Source of the DNA: Vitis vinifera
Lineage: Eukaryota; Streptophyta; Magnoliopsida; Vitales; Vitaceae
Length of the DNA: 64,000 nt
Reading direction: 5' to 3'
Assembly: GCF_030704535.1 (NCBI RefSeq)
Contig: NC_081818.1
Coordinates: forward strand, 24,839,001 to 24,903,000
Shown: positions 32,500-45,500 of the stretch, piece after piece
Position numbering within the stretch: position 1 is the first letter of the stretch
Layout: each line of letters opens with the position of its first letter
Notes under the pieces: model-generated
What the model was told of the DNA's origin: nothing
Database searches by the model: none
What the model saw: only the letters and a program-made list of their open reading frames with translations
Program-made: the position numbers and the translations under genes

Positions 32500-34100
32500 G
32501 AGATGTGCCTATGTTGGAAAATTAGTTGATATTGGGAATTTTAGTAAATTCTACGGGAAGTTCATATGGTCAGGGTGTTTGATTATTGACTAAAAGCCCT
32601 CGAAATTTGAGTTGAAGTTTCTTCTTAGAATTGTTACACCAACATCTTAACTTTACTGATGTTTTTCCATAATGTGTTTCATGTGCTTCAAAGACTTCTA
32701 TCACTTGTCTAACCACATATTGCGAATCATCATAGATTTCTTATATTTTTGATTTTATGCTTTAAGCAAGTCATAATTTGGTTGACAACACTTTGTGTTC
32801 AGCATAATTGTTGGTGCCTTTGAATCTCAATTGGATGCCTTACTTCATCTTTATTTCCTTGAGGGATACAACACAAACTCCTACCCTAGTGAGCATGATG
32901 GTCGATGACCTATGTCCAAATAATTTCCCACTTTGTTTTTTGAGTTCGTATATTTCGTAATGTTTAGCTCCCACCACATTTGAGAAGTCTACCACAAAAT
33001 TTATCATAATTGGGTTTTTGAAAATGTCGTTGTCATGTATTGAATATTTAACTCACTTAGTTCTATTAATCACTTTATCATGTGTCTTGAGACATTAAGT
33101 TTGATTAGGATCATTTGGAGTGTCCATTTATTCACTAATTCAATTGTATAGGCCTAAATGTATTGTCTTAGCCCCCTAATAGTTGTTTGTAATGAGAAAG
33201 TTATTGGTTAGCGGGTTGTGTCAAGCTTTGGTTTCTACTAAGGCTTTGCTTGTGAATAAATGGACTTCTTACATTCCCTTTGGCTTTCTTTTATAAGTAC
33301 ACAATGCTAAGAGCTTAGAGTTAAATTGTTGGATATAGTAAGAGGATGTCACTTGATTCTCGTGTTGTTAAGACAAAGTGGTTAGGTAGTGCTTTAGTTC
33401 ATTGAAGGTCGCTAAGCATGCGTCATTCTATACATGCCTAGATTCCTTCTTTAGTAGCACAAGGATAGGACATCTATAAGTTATTATTATGAAGAATCTT
33501 TTGAGGGTCACTAAGCATCCCATATTAATCATTGATTATGGTCAATGTTTGACATTTTTAGAATAGATTGGCTTTGAGCCCTCTTTGTATGTTAAGGAAG
33601 CTTAAAAACTTTCTTGATGATACTCAAAGAATGCATTTTGGTCAATTTTATTAAGATTTTTGTAATATAACGAAAACCCGTGCTAAATGCCTACAAAGGT
33701 CGACCCCTTGTTTGAATTTGACTAGCATATCATCAACATATTCTTCCATGGTTTTTCCTATCTTATCGACAAATACATGATTTATCATTTCCCCTTTGAT
33801 TTGCTTTGTAAGGTTTTAACATTATGTAAGAGGGGTCAAACGACCTTTCTCCAACTCTTTTCCCTTTTGTCCATCTCATAGGGTTTTTTTCCTTTGCTCA
33901 AGGCCAAGTGAGGAAGCCTAGTTCAACAATTCTCTAATGAGATGAGCCATTATTGGGGCTAATTTCCTAGATTTCCTAAATTTGAGATCTTCTTTGAGTA
34001 TAAGGTATTTTCTAGTCTTAGAAAATAAGCCTTAGATAGTATTTGGAGAAGAATCTAAAGAGGTTAGACCTTTCTGTCAATTATTCTTTGAAAGATATGA
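32500..34100 (-). mobile_element. Older gypsy pol fossil (reverse transcriptase and RNase H region, Tat-like)
   Basis: No long frame survives, but the minus strand still shows family-typical phrases in pol order: EEYVDDMLVKFKQGVD (the YVDD reverse-transcriptase core) around 33720-33770, and FKGTNNYAEHKVL (RNase H, matching the usual FKATNNEAEYEAL) around 32800-32850. Order and spacing fit a Ty3/gypsy element of the Tat group. It is heavily decayed, with many breaks and no LTR found, so it predates the neighbouring element. Bounds are approximate. Confidence 0.6.
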
Positions 34101-37077
34101 TTGTAGCTTGGATCATGCATTCTTGAACTTTGGAAAGTTCAAATGTTGAACAATTGGATGTATATGTGTATTAATTTTCCTATAGTTTTCCCCACTAAAA
34201 TAATGCCTCTAGTCCTTTATTTTATTAAATAGAGTGTATTTATTGGGTAGTGAATTTCAACACTAGTTCTTCAAAGTTTGAAATAGACTTGGGTGAGAAT
34301 AAGTGAAACTGAATTAAAGTTTACCTTTATAGGCTAGAATGGAAAACTTTTCACAATAACAAGTTAATCTTTTGAGTTAATATCATCATTTGGCTCACAT
34401 ATAGTAGATGTTCAAGAGGGTCACATGTTCCATTAAACATGTAAACTTGGCAACAACAAACCCTTCAAGGCTTCTTCTACCAAGATATTCTCAGTGAAAA
34501 GGGTGGAAAAGATTCCTTGAACCATTAGTAGTCTTATGGGCTCTAAGGCTTACAATGGTGAATACAATTTGGCTACTCTACTTCATGTAGGTGTGCAACT
34601 GTCATGCAATGGTGAGCTAGTAGGTTAGGATTGCTTTGAGTTGGTCGAGTCTCACTCTCACTCATTTCTTGTCATTGATCATTTTCTTAAACACTACATT
34701 TTTGGAAATAGTGAAGGCTAGAGTGCTAGTTTGTGTCTTAGTTGTACATTCTCTTAGGCTAAAGTCTCATTTCTTTTGGATTGCTTTTACATGCTTTAGT
34801 TGTAGAGGGTCCCAAACTCAAGATTGTTGGTTAGAGTATACGCACTATGGCAGATTGATAACTTTTTTACATTTCCCACAAACAATGTCAATTTATTTCA
34901 TTCTTTGATAACTCTTTAGATGTCCTTCAAAATTTCCTCAACTAGCATTTCTACAAATATAAAATGTTGGGACTAAGGGGAAAGGAGGGAGAGCCAATCA
35001 AGCCAGCCCCTCTCTTAATATAAGATCAATCATAGAAAATTAGAAGTTGAAAGATATAAATGGATCATAGTCTTCACTTGCCCCTTAGAGAGGATTGCTC
35101 TGGTTTTATAGTTCTTCATTAGATGCATAAGACAACTATTATGATGTAAGTTATAGGATGTTTGCAATGGGATGTCCCTCGAGCGTATTGTAATATTAAT
35201 GTGTCAACTATTCGTTACAAAACTAATGTATTAGATGTTTGTTACATTGAGATGTCCGTCCATGTGAATTGTGTAGTGGGGATTTTACAACCATGTAATT
35301 ATAAAAATGGTAATTTTACATTAAATACATCATGATGAGAGATTTTTTTCTTCTATGATTATGTGGTAGATATTATGTAAGTATAGAGCCCCACGTTTCC
35401 TAACGTAAATTTTGTCTTTGAATGACACGTGTCATTTGTTTCACATGCCCATACATAAACACCTTGGAATACTAGGAAGTACTTTTAACTCTTTTTAAAA
35501 ACACTTTCAAATAAGTTATTAAAAAAATTCTCAAAAAATAATTGTTAAATATTTTTTTCATTAATTTTAAGAAAAAAAAATATTATTTGAAAATTTAAAT
35601 ATGGCTTATTCATTTTAAGGTAGTGTACACTTACATATAACGCAAAAGTTTTCAAAATGTTTTTTAAAACTATTTTTAGAAGAAAAAAAGAAAAAGAATT
35701 GATTCAAAGACCCCCTCCATGTTTTTGCCCTTTCAAATTAAATTTATTGGCTGAGAACTGGGTGGCCCAAGATTGCGCCAATATGGACAAAGCATCAATT
35801 ATTGATTTCTTTTTAATTGGTTTGCTTTGCCGACAAATCCACCAGTAACTTTTTTTTTCTTCAAAATCCACGTGTATTACCAAGCGCGAAGGCTTGATTT
35901 CTTTGTATTTACATGTTGGCTGGTTCCATATATGACACACAACAAAATATCTTGTTTGCCATTTCTCTTTGTGGGTTTGCTCTGCCCGAGGACATATTTA
36001 ACATAGATTATCAAATAGTTAATTTTTTGAATTAATTGATTAGGGAGCCGGAAAGATTCAAATTCGTAAATCTAACCCCTCCCACTTTTGAACTTGAAAT
36101 TTTTTTTATTTTTTATTTTGCATAAATACCCTTCAACAATTCAATTAATTTTACAAGAAAAAAGTGATTGTTTTTATCAAAATAAATATTTTTTAAATTG
36201 AAGAAAACTGAAATAGTGAGAAAAGACGAAACAATCCCTAAATTTACTCAAAAAGTAACTTTTTTTAAAGAAAGTATTATTTATATAATAAAAAGTGAAA
36301 AAAAATAATAAAGGATTAGATTTTCAAATTTAAGTTTTTAATTACTTTTTTAATCAAATAAAAAAAATTGAGGATTAGATTTGCAAATTGTGAATGATTT
36401 CATTTCCTTTTTACAATCAAATAATTTTAATTTTCTCCTATAAGCTATTTATTCGAAATTATTCAACAAATTTATTAATTTAAATAATATTCATAATTTT
36501 AAAAATATTTTTCAAATAATCAAAATACTTGTATGCTTCATAAAAATTTCATTTAAACAAAAATTGGTTGTATGAGGTTTTATTCTAAATAACTTAAAGC
36601 ATTTAAATGATATCAACTTACCATTAACTTACCATCTATATATATATAGATGTAATGAATTCTTGGATACATACATTTTAAAAATTTAAAGCGTGGACTC
36701 ATTATGTCTGTAGTAAGAGCGAATCATTGCGGTGACCTCCCTCTCCTTTGTATTCAACATTTGTCTCATCCATTGTCTTCCGTAGAAGGAGAGGGGTCCC
36801 ATTTGCTGACGAGGTCCCGTCGCAAAACAGTTAAAATGTCGTATCACCAAATGCCAAACTCCAAATTAATTTAAGACTGAAGATCACATGTCCCGTCCTG
36901 CTTGGTGGGAAACCCACCTGGCCTCAAAGCCACTTTAGCCACATACGCATCCAACAGCTTGGGTCACTGGATTTCCCAGTATTTACTTCACTCAAGTCAA
37001 GTATACGGTATACCATCACATCTCCTTCGTATTTACTATTTACGCGAGTACACCTCTCTGATATGGGTTCCTCCCTT
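34101..37077. other. Intergenic region, mostly decayed or AT-rich sequence
   Basis: 34100-35300 has the look of further decayed repeat sequence with no surviving frame. 35460-36660 is AT-rich. 36690-37075 is more balanced with no recognisable coding signal. I call no gene. Confidence 0.4.
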
Positions 37078-37414
37078 ACAGGTGTAAATTAGATTGGTTC
37101 CATTTTTTCCTTTTTCTTTTTTAAATCAATCAATATAATTGATTTTATATTTTTTTTAAAATTAAATTAATCAAATTTGAAGTGAAACCCAAATCAAATC
37201 CAACCTTTTAAAATTGGGTTTGATTTGATTATCATGAATCATTTTCGATCTAACTTAATGAGATTTTTTAGTCCTCACCCCAACTGTAAATTTGTATTTG
37301 CTTTAAACCCAAAACTCATTAATTTGTATCTTTTTTATTATTGAAAACCGAATCAACATGATGAATTTTGATTAGTTTGAACCGATTTGTCGATTTTTTG
37401 GATTACACCCCTAA
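37078..37414. mobile_element. Candidate hAT-like MITE
   Basis: Imperfect inverted ends: AGGTGTAAATTAGATTGGTTC on the left pairs loosely with GAACCGATTTG ... GGATTACACCCCT on the right, the AGGGGTGTAA form common in plant hAT miniatures. No clear 8-bp target duplication. The interior is AT-rich and non-coding. Confidence 0.35.
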
Positions 37415-38091
37415 CCAGCCAGTAGGTAGAGACAAACTGGCTTTACAATTGCCTTAAATCCTAATCATGGGGCAGCCCAGAGAAGACCCAGCGCTGAACA
37501 AAGATCATATGCTTCCCAAGTTGAATGATTGAATTAAAAGGTTGGATACATGTTGATCATTCTAAACATTAACCCAAATCATATTTTGACATGGATTCTA
37601 AAAAATATTAGAAAAAAATTACTTTGATGATAAAAATTTTCGGGTTCTAGATGTTTCTTAGAATCACTTTAAACGGATTCTTATTGATTAGGATATCTAC
37701 TTGCTGTGATCATACTAGGAAATGTCAACTCAAAGGCCTTACCAAATCAGGCACATGAACCAAGAAAAATTAAAAACATAGGTAAGCAGAGCAAATACCA
37801 ATGCAGTAGAAGAAAAACATCAATCAAAAGGAGAATTTATTCTAAAGCTGGAATTACTAACGAAAATACTGTTTTCAATGCTTCTAAAGCATGACTAAGA
37901 AAACATATCCCGCTGACAATTTATCCAACCTACCATTCTCATTTAACATTTGCTGACCTACTTGAATTTGGCCTGAACACAGCCTGTACTACTGGGAAAT
38001 GAGAAGAGGGCTGCATTTATGAACTCCTCGATGTATAGAACTACAGTTAGTGCCTTCATCTGTAAGCGGGTTTCATTTTCGGGCGTTTGAG
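37415..38091. other. Region downstream of the ICE1-type gene
   Basis: The right part (about 37900-38091) is the likely 3' UTR of the minus-strand bHLH gene. The rest shows no gene or repeat structure. Confidence 0.4.
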
Positions 38092-41000
38092 CTACAGCAT
38101 ACCGTGGAAGCCTGCCGAATCCAGAAGTACTGCTTTGATTTGTTCAGGCAGTACATCCTGGCCTTCCCTGCATTGCTGATAGACAACAGAGAAATAATCA
38201 AAGTCTAGAGGACTGTATCTACTAGTCAAAATTGCTGCACTCCAGAAAACAAAGACCACTCCCCATCTGATAACAGTATAGAAACATAGGGCCTATTTGG
38301 ATGCAACATGAATATGAAAGTGACCCATAATGCCGCATAGGATTTCAATGTGTCTCTTGAGCTTTACTAATAGCATTTTACAATGAGCCCAATTTGTAGA
38401 TGAAGTGTAGAACCCATCTTAAATGACAGTTGACTAGCAATTTAGTCAATAGACTGGAAGTCAGTGGAACCTAACTAAAAACTACTAATGACTTTAGGGA
38501 GATGAGAGATCCATACTTAGAAATATTGGTAATGGTGTTATACTCAAGGAAACAAAATGGATTTGTGCCTCCAAAAGATACATAAAAATCATGGGATGAC
38601 TTCATTTTCAACTGTCCACATGCCCTTCAAAATTTCAAGATTTGCAAATGGGACAAACTTGTGACTAAAATTTGAGAGAGCAACCAAAGTGAGTAAGTCT
38701 GTACAATGGATGGGCATAGCAAAATTAGTGAGGTTCTAGAAATCATCTTTGTAGGCACCTAGAAGAAAAAATTATAACACTCAGTCCAGAGCATGTGAAC
38801 CACAGATGCTAGAACACGGTATAGGTATAGGAATGGTCGGGGGACAAGCATCTTATGGAAAGAAACAAAGAAAGGGCAGGCTCAGACTTTCAGGACTTTT
38901 GTCCATATCTTAACAACAAATGCCTTGTCTCAATTTCAAACCTGCTTTCTTCTATATGGACTTTTCTTTGCGAAGAGCCCTCCTTAAGAGTCAAATGCAA
39001 CTAAACAAGTTTAAATCCTAATTTTTCTATGGTATATTCCGTATCCTGCATTATTTTAGTGGAAAAGTTATATCAAAAAGTTGGCACGCAAATTCACCAG
39101 TACTGTGTGAAGCAGAGAGATGCATTCATACAGGTACCTAGCATGAGAGCAGGGCATTCATCACTGAAACAGATTGTACCATGAACATACTAAACAATAT
39201 TTTATTTTGAATCTTTACTAAAGCATTAAACAAAAAGGACCCTAAAGGTGGTGATAAAGGAAGAAGTATACCTCAGCTCTGAATACATCCAATGCAAACC
39301 CATTGAAGCAGCTGATGACAGCCTGCTGGATGTCCAATCCAAGGTTGTCCAGAGCCCTCATTGTGGAGAGCAGGAGACCTGGTCTGCGGGCACAAAACAT
39401 ATGAATGTTTACAGCCCTTCCTTCTCTTACCCTTACCTCCACCTACAAAATAAATAAGTCCAGAATTAGCGGATTCAAAGGAATTCCCTGTATTTAAGGC
39501 ATGAATCAATTCTGGAGAACATAACAAATAATATTTTAAATGCTGAAAAATCAAATTCAATTCCACTGAATGCCAAAGCCACATAAATCATATTATGGGC
39601 TCCATCTCAAAACCATTAAGTAGAAGGACAGGATCCAACTGCAGACTTAACAATTACTGATACAGGACCAATAACCTGCTTGTGGGCCTCACCAAGCAAA
39701 GATTCCATGGTTTTAATTAATAGGTTCTATCTGCAAGGTTGTCTCAGAAATTAATACCATCATCCATATGCTATATAGCTTATTACACAAATCAGATCAT
39801 CAAATGAAGAGGAAAAAGCAATTTCAAAAACAGGACCATTTATTGGTCATCCACGCTAATCAGCATCTCTTCTATATATTAAAAAGATGACTGCTTCAAG
39901 TACAAATACAACAAGTCATTTACTGGTGATCAGTTAAATAAGAAATCAACTTGATATATAAATTAACTGAAGGCTTGCTATTTTGGCACACTGATACGGT
40001 GCCCTTGGGAAGCAGATTTGAGCATGACACCCATTTTATAGTTCATTTGTTTTCTTGGTTACCAAGTTGATTTGAGTTCTCACATCATATCCTTATTAGG
40101 TAGGTGAGACATCCAAAGGACGTATGAGTGATTTTTAATAGGAGACTTCAACTCAAACATAAAGCAATTTACAAACATATTAAGCATGACAAACTAAAAG
40201 ATGTGCGATTCAAATTGTAGAACCTATTTTTTCTAGGACTGACTGGACATAAACTTTAATTAAATAAGACAATTTATTTCTACTTGCAGCAAACTAATGA
40301 AATTTACCCTTGCTGGTTGACTTTTAGGGCTTGGCAATGAGCTAGGGCATAGCTCTTCTTTGACACGGCAGGGAAGAGTAGGGGGTGTGGGTGTCAAAGG
40401 ATGGAAGCTTGTAGAAGCCGGCGCCAGCAAAGAGCCAGATGGGGTTGATTCCAGTTCATTATGGAGATCATTGATCCTTTGCAAAAGCTCCTTCAAGTAC
40501 TCAATGGCATCCCCAAGGATAGAAGCTCTATCCATCTGCAAATTTGAGCATTAGTTCAAGTAATAGACACATTAATAAACGCGTAAAAACACCAAAGCAA
40601 TTGTGTCATTGAAGAAACCACAACTGATCCCTGATTTGAGACAGTTCAGATACTGTCTTCCCTAGAATCATTGGATTCACAATGGCAAAATTATAAAGTT
40701 GCGGCTTAATTTATTTTCATTTTTTTTTCTTTTGAGATGAAAAGATTATAACTTAATCTTTAACTGGAATTTCTTCTAGGGTGTTGTTCCTCCACATAAA
40801 TTCTCATAGTCCTTTGCATATCCTTTCCATGAGAGATTACTTCAAGAGTAAATATAACGGCTAAACTTTACATGCTGGTTACATAACTTCCAAAACAACT
40901 CTATTTGGCTCTTTCTCTCAAAGAAGGAGGAAATGGTTCAAAAATGATAAGAAATGAAGTCAATTTTAAGTTTCCAGAATCAAATGGAGCCTAAAGGAAA

Positions 41001-42325
41001 AGAGAAAACATTGAAAGGAAAAAACATTAAGCTAGAATAAATGGAATAAGGAAGTTATTTCAAGAGCAAGTGTCATATATCTTAATGGTAGAATCTATAC
41101 ACTAACTGAAGATTATCAAGAAAAACCTATGAAGCAATTTTTAATAAATTTATTCAAGGGAAAAGCATTATGTGCCATAGAAATTGATTACCTTGCTGAT
41201 CTTGGGCACGACAGACCTAAGCATGTAGAGCCTGTCATTAAGCTTCTTCCTCCGCCGCCTCTCAGCCATAAGATTTTTGGCCGGAAGCCCCTTCTTCTTC
41301 CCTTTCTGATCTCCACCAGTCACAGTACTATTCGCATTTGAGTTACTTCCACCGTTCTTGGCGAGCTCATCCACGGTGGGCTCATCAGAATCATAATTCA
41401 AACCCGAGACGTCGAAGCTCCCTTCGTCGATCTCTTCCTCTTCATTTTTATTCTTTTTCTTCTCCAATTCTTCATCCACTCTGTTTCCCCAATTCCCATC
41501 AACCACCATCGTCTGTACTTCACTACTTCTACAACCCAAAAACCCTAAATTCCCCAATTTATCGCTCGCGCTGGAGCTTTGTCGAAGCGCTGCTCGCTTC
41601 TGAAAAAGAGTTGGCTGTGCGCCAACTGGAGGGAAAACTTCGAGCGGCCTCAAAACCTTGGACCTGTTGAGGAAAAGGGAGTTACCAGAACCATCGAAAC
41701 CCTCAAAGCCGGCCGGAGTAAAACCAGCGCCTAAGCTTCCAGTACTGTCTGACGCCGGCAACAAACGAGAAATCGGAAACTCGGAACTGGAGCTGAGCTC
41801 GGGAGTTCCCATCTGAGTTTGCGAACTGAGACCGGTGAAACCCATCAAACCAGGCGAATTCGAGCTCTGAATTCCCTGTAACGGTGCGAGAAACCCAGGT
41901 TCGCAGCCCAAATCGAAGCCATTGTCAAAAGGGTTGCTGCAGACGACGTTGAGCAGCGAAGAGAAGCACGACTTCGGGGGCAAGAAGGGCTGCGACTGTG
42001 AGGGGTCGAGAGTGAACGCCGGTGAGGGAGAACACGAAGAGGAGGAGTCCAGCGGCTGCAACAGCAGAGAATCAGTTGCCGCAGAGGGATTCGAACAAAA
42101 ACCAATGTCTCTGATATCATGGTGGTTTTGGATGGCGTGGATATCTTGGTGAGCCGGGTTCATACTGCTGTTGACGTACCAGTCACCTTCGAGCATGGAT
42201 TTGAAGGTTGAAAGAGAGGCCCCCATGTCATCGTCCTTGGGCTCAACTTCATTGTTTCTGGTCCAAGAAACAGCGTCCTCGTCATCCCCATCCATCCAGA
42301 CGACGCCGTTCACTCTGGACAGCAT
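38092..42325 (-). CDS. ICE1: ICE1/SCREAM-type bHLH transcription factor (4 exons, 538 aa)
   Basis: Exons 41192-42325, 40308-40535, 39272-39442 and 38092-38175 splice GT-AG in phase 0 and give 538 residues. The bHLH domain spans the first junction: [20 protein letters not shown] in exon 1, [20 protein letters not shown] in exon 2. The basic region has the H/E-R spacing for E-box binding. An ACT-like C-terminal fold follows ([20 protein letters not shown]). The short KRAAL motif near residue 305 matches the KRAAM site altered in Arabidopsis scrm-D, and CRVKEELC has the VKEE SUMO-acceptor form of ICE1. The family turns on CBF/DREB genes in cold and, with SPCH, MUTE and FAMA, drives stomatal development. 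The ATG at 42325 ([12 protein letters not shown]) is the family start; longer upstream open sequence is 5' UTR. ICE1 versus ICE2/SCRM2 is judged by length and similarity only. Confidence 0.93.
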
Positions 42326-42570
42326 TTCTGAAGTTGCTTTGAGAGATTTGAGAAAGAAAGAAAGAAAGAAAGAGAGAGAAAGAAAGGAGCTGTGAGGAAA
42401 AAGGTAGGTAGCTTTTTCAGTGCATCGTTTTGAAGAGATTTGTAGATTCCAAAGTTTGAACGTTATGTACAGGAAACGAACTGAGACCGCTGGCGTGGTT
42501 ATCTGTTTCTGGTTTCTGCTGCAGCTTTGATTGTTTTTAACAACTCTGCCCCTCATGTACAAATATATAT
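42326..42570 (-). promoter_or_regulatory. ICE1-type gene 5' UTR with CTTT microsatellite and TATA box
   Basis: TATATAT at about 42562-42569 on the minus strand would place the transcription start near 42535, giving a 5' UTR of about 210 bases. The UTR contains a GAAA-type microsatellite (42352-42386; CTTT in the mRNA). The DNA just upstream (42590-42680) is strongly pyrimidine-rich on the plus strand. The transcript start is inference. Confidence 0.5.
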
Positions 42571-45500
42571 CCCTTTAAAAGTAGCTATTATTACTCTCCT
42601 CCCCACTACCCCACTTTCCTCCCTTTTTTCCCTATTTCCCTCTCTTTTTCCTCTCCTCCTCCCTCTCCGTCCTATTGTCTAAACAAACAACACAATCTCC
42701 CAAATAGAGAAGATATTTTTACCATTTCTTATATTTTAAAAATATTTTTTAAAATGGATTTCTTTTACCATATTTTTTTATTTTTCTAAAATTTCTTAAA
42801 AAAATTTATTTGAAAGTATGATTTTTAGTACACTTTTAAACATTATATTTTGAAAATACGTTTTTTAATTTGTATTTGAAACACAACTCCAAACTAATTT
42901 TTAAAAGAAAATTAACGGATGTTATTATGAAGAATGATTTCAAAATATCCGTATAATTATTTATAAAATGGGTCATTTACAGTTTAAATTCTATGAATTA
43001 TGTTCTTATGATAATCCTGATTCCAGCATCAATACACATTAAAAAATTTGATTAATCATATCATATCATTATGTATTTAAATCTTATTATTTTATACAAA
43101 CTCTGAGTTCATTAATTTATATTTAGATCTCATTATTTTCGTATATCTATTGATATAGATTTCAATGTATTTTCATTTACATATTTCACGAATACAAATT
43201 CTATACCTAAAATAAAATCATTACATTTTCAATGATTTTACTAACACATAGAAGTTATTAATGTAGGAGACAATATTAGAAATCCCTTTTGGCTTCCTTA
43301 CTAAATTCAGAGGAAGCGCTTTTGATGGGACTAATATATCCATTCAAGGGGCTTTTATGTTTTAAGTGAAAATCTTGCCCCTAATTAATCACTCTGAAAT
43401 ACATGTACTGTACAATCACGGAGCATATTAAAATCTCATACTAGCAAGATGTACAACTTGAGATGAAAACAAAGTGTGCTGTGAAAGTGGGTCCACTTCC
43501 ACCCCCACATGGCTGTCTGAAATAGGACACTTCAAGTGGTGGGTCCTTTCTGGATATGGGTCGCTCTCTTCCTTTGTCATCGTATCTCTACATTTCTCAT
43601 CTGCGACAGGCAATTAGAGGCGGAAGGACTCCCGGCCCACCCTCCCTTTAATGGCATCACCACATCTTGCATGATATACTTATCAATGAAACCCCAGATT
43701 TATTTATTTCCCATTAATTATTAACATAAAAATGAAAAATCCTTTTCATCCTTCAATTTGAAATTTTGCTGACATGCATATTCAATTATTCATGTGAAGT
43801 GCAAGTGAAAAAGCAAGATATGAGCTCGACAGCTTGTCTAAACTCCTCCACAAAGCCTCAAACACAATTTTGTTACGGCTCGAGGAGTTATTATTCTTCT
43901 TAGTGATATTTCTTTTGAACAGAAAATGAGTCACCCGCCCCTCGCCCATTCCCATGGGCCATTGCCGTTGCCATTGGGAGCATGCAAAAGAGTAAATTGG
44001 AATAAGTTTGATGGGAGGAAAGCCGAGGTTCTCGTGATTCCTTTCCATTCACCGCACCTAATTCCCAAGCCACTTCCTTTCACTTCTCCAGTTGTTCAAC
44101 GCCTGTCCTGCTTCGATTACACTTGTCTCTCTCCGACGCTAGAAATTATTTAGGGATGTGGACAAAATTAAGAGACAACTTTAACCGTCCTGGATTGAGA
44201 GGGACAAAAAAAAAAAAAAAAGAGTTCAACAAGGGTCGGAGGATCAGCGAGTTTGTTTAATAATTGTTTTCAAAAATAGATTTTTATTATTGAAAGTTAA
44301 AAATAAAAATATATATTTTGAAAATTAAATTATTTTTTGTTTTGAAAAATATAAAATAAAATATTTTAAAAATTATTTTCACTTATTTTCAAATAAATTT
44401 TAATTTTATAAAATAATTTTTAAAAATTATGTTTTTAGAATTGTTTTTTAAAATAGTTACTAAAGATGAGCTTAGATTTTGGCAATTGGGGGCGTTTTGA
44501 AAGGAGAAGAGAGAGCGAGGTTGAAGGTGGGAGAAGGGAAACCGACTGTGGTGGGTGGCGTAGCCAACCTCAAATTCAGGGCACACACCATATTCAACTT
44601 TATGAGAGTGGGTTACTTCTCTCTTCACGTGATTTCACGTATGGTGAGGATACCTTTATAAGACACGTGGCAAACATGCAACACATTTTGGAACGTTATC
44701 GTCCTAATAAACGCCAAATTCATAGTGGTTAGCCAAAAAAAAAAAAACAAGAAAACTCTTGGCTTCCCAAGTTTGAAGTCTCGAAACAACTGTCGTCGTC
44801 TCGACATTGCTTCACGTCTGGGGAAGCTTAAAGCTGCCCCACGCCAGCTCTTTGTGTCCATCCGTCGCCCATTCTTCCAAATTATCCGACTAATTATTCG
44901 AGGATTCACATTGATGTAATATCCGAGTAATTAAAAGCATCATCAAATTTAGGTCTTTACTAAAATTCAGGTGGAATAATTAAGACTATGATAAAATTTG
45001 GGTGTTTTAACGAAGTTATAAAAAACAATATATTTACGTAAAATAATATAATTTAAATTACAATATATATATATATATAATTAGAATGATAATATAAAAT
45101 AATAAGAAAAGATTTATATGACATCTGTAATGAGAAGCTACGCAGGTCCCTCTAAAGAACAGGACACAAGAAGCAACAGTTCTAGAAACTTCAAGCCGTG
45201 TCAACCCCTCCAAAATCTTCTATCATGTTGGTCATTTTTGAGCCAGCAACATTTGATAAATTAGTTGATCATTTAGCATCAACAAATTAATTAGTAAATA
45301 AAAACATAACGTTTTATTCTAAGGATATGAACTTTGTTCAGAAAGAAGAAAAATAAATCCAATTCATCAAATATTTGTTTCTTGACTCCATTTTCTTTCT
45401 TTTTTTTTTTTTTCTCTTAATCACCAAACACATTTCAAATGTACATATAACATCAATTAATTGATTTTATTATTTTTTTAAAGAAACATACATCATTTTT

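Noticed and set aside
42326-42562. N-terminal extension of the ICE1-type protein upstream of MLSRVNG
   Set aside because: Open by chance: it contains the CTTT microsatellite (poly Leu/Phe/Ser), and the family starts at MLSRVNG-type sequence.
43926-44153. Possible small gene (75 codons)
   Set aside because: No family resemblance and no supporting signals; left as unassigned intergenic sequence.
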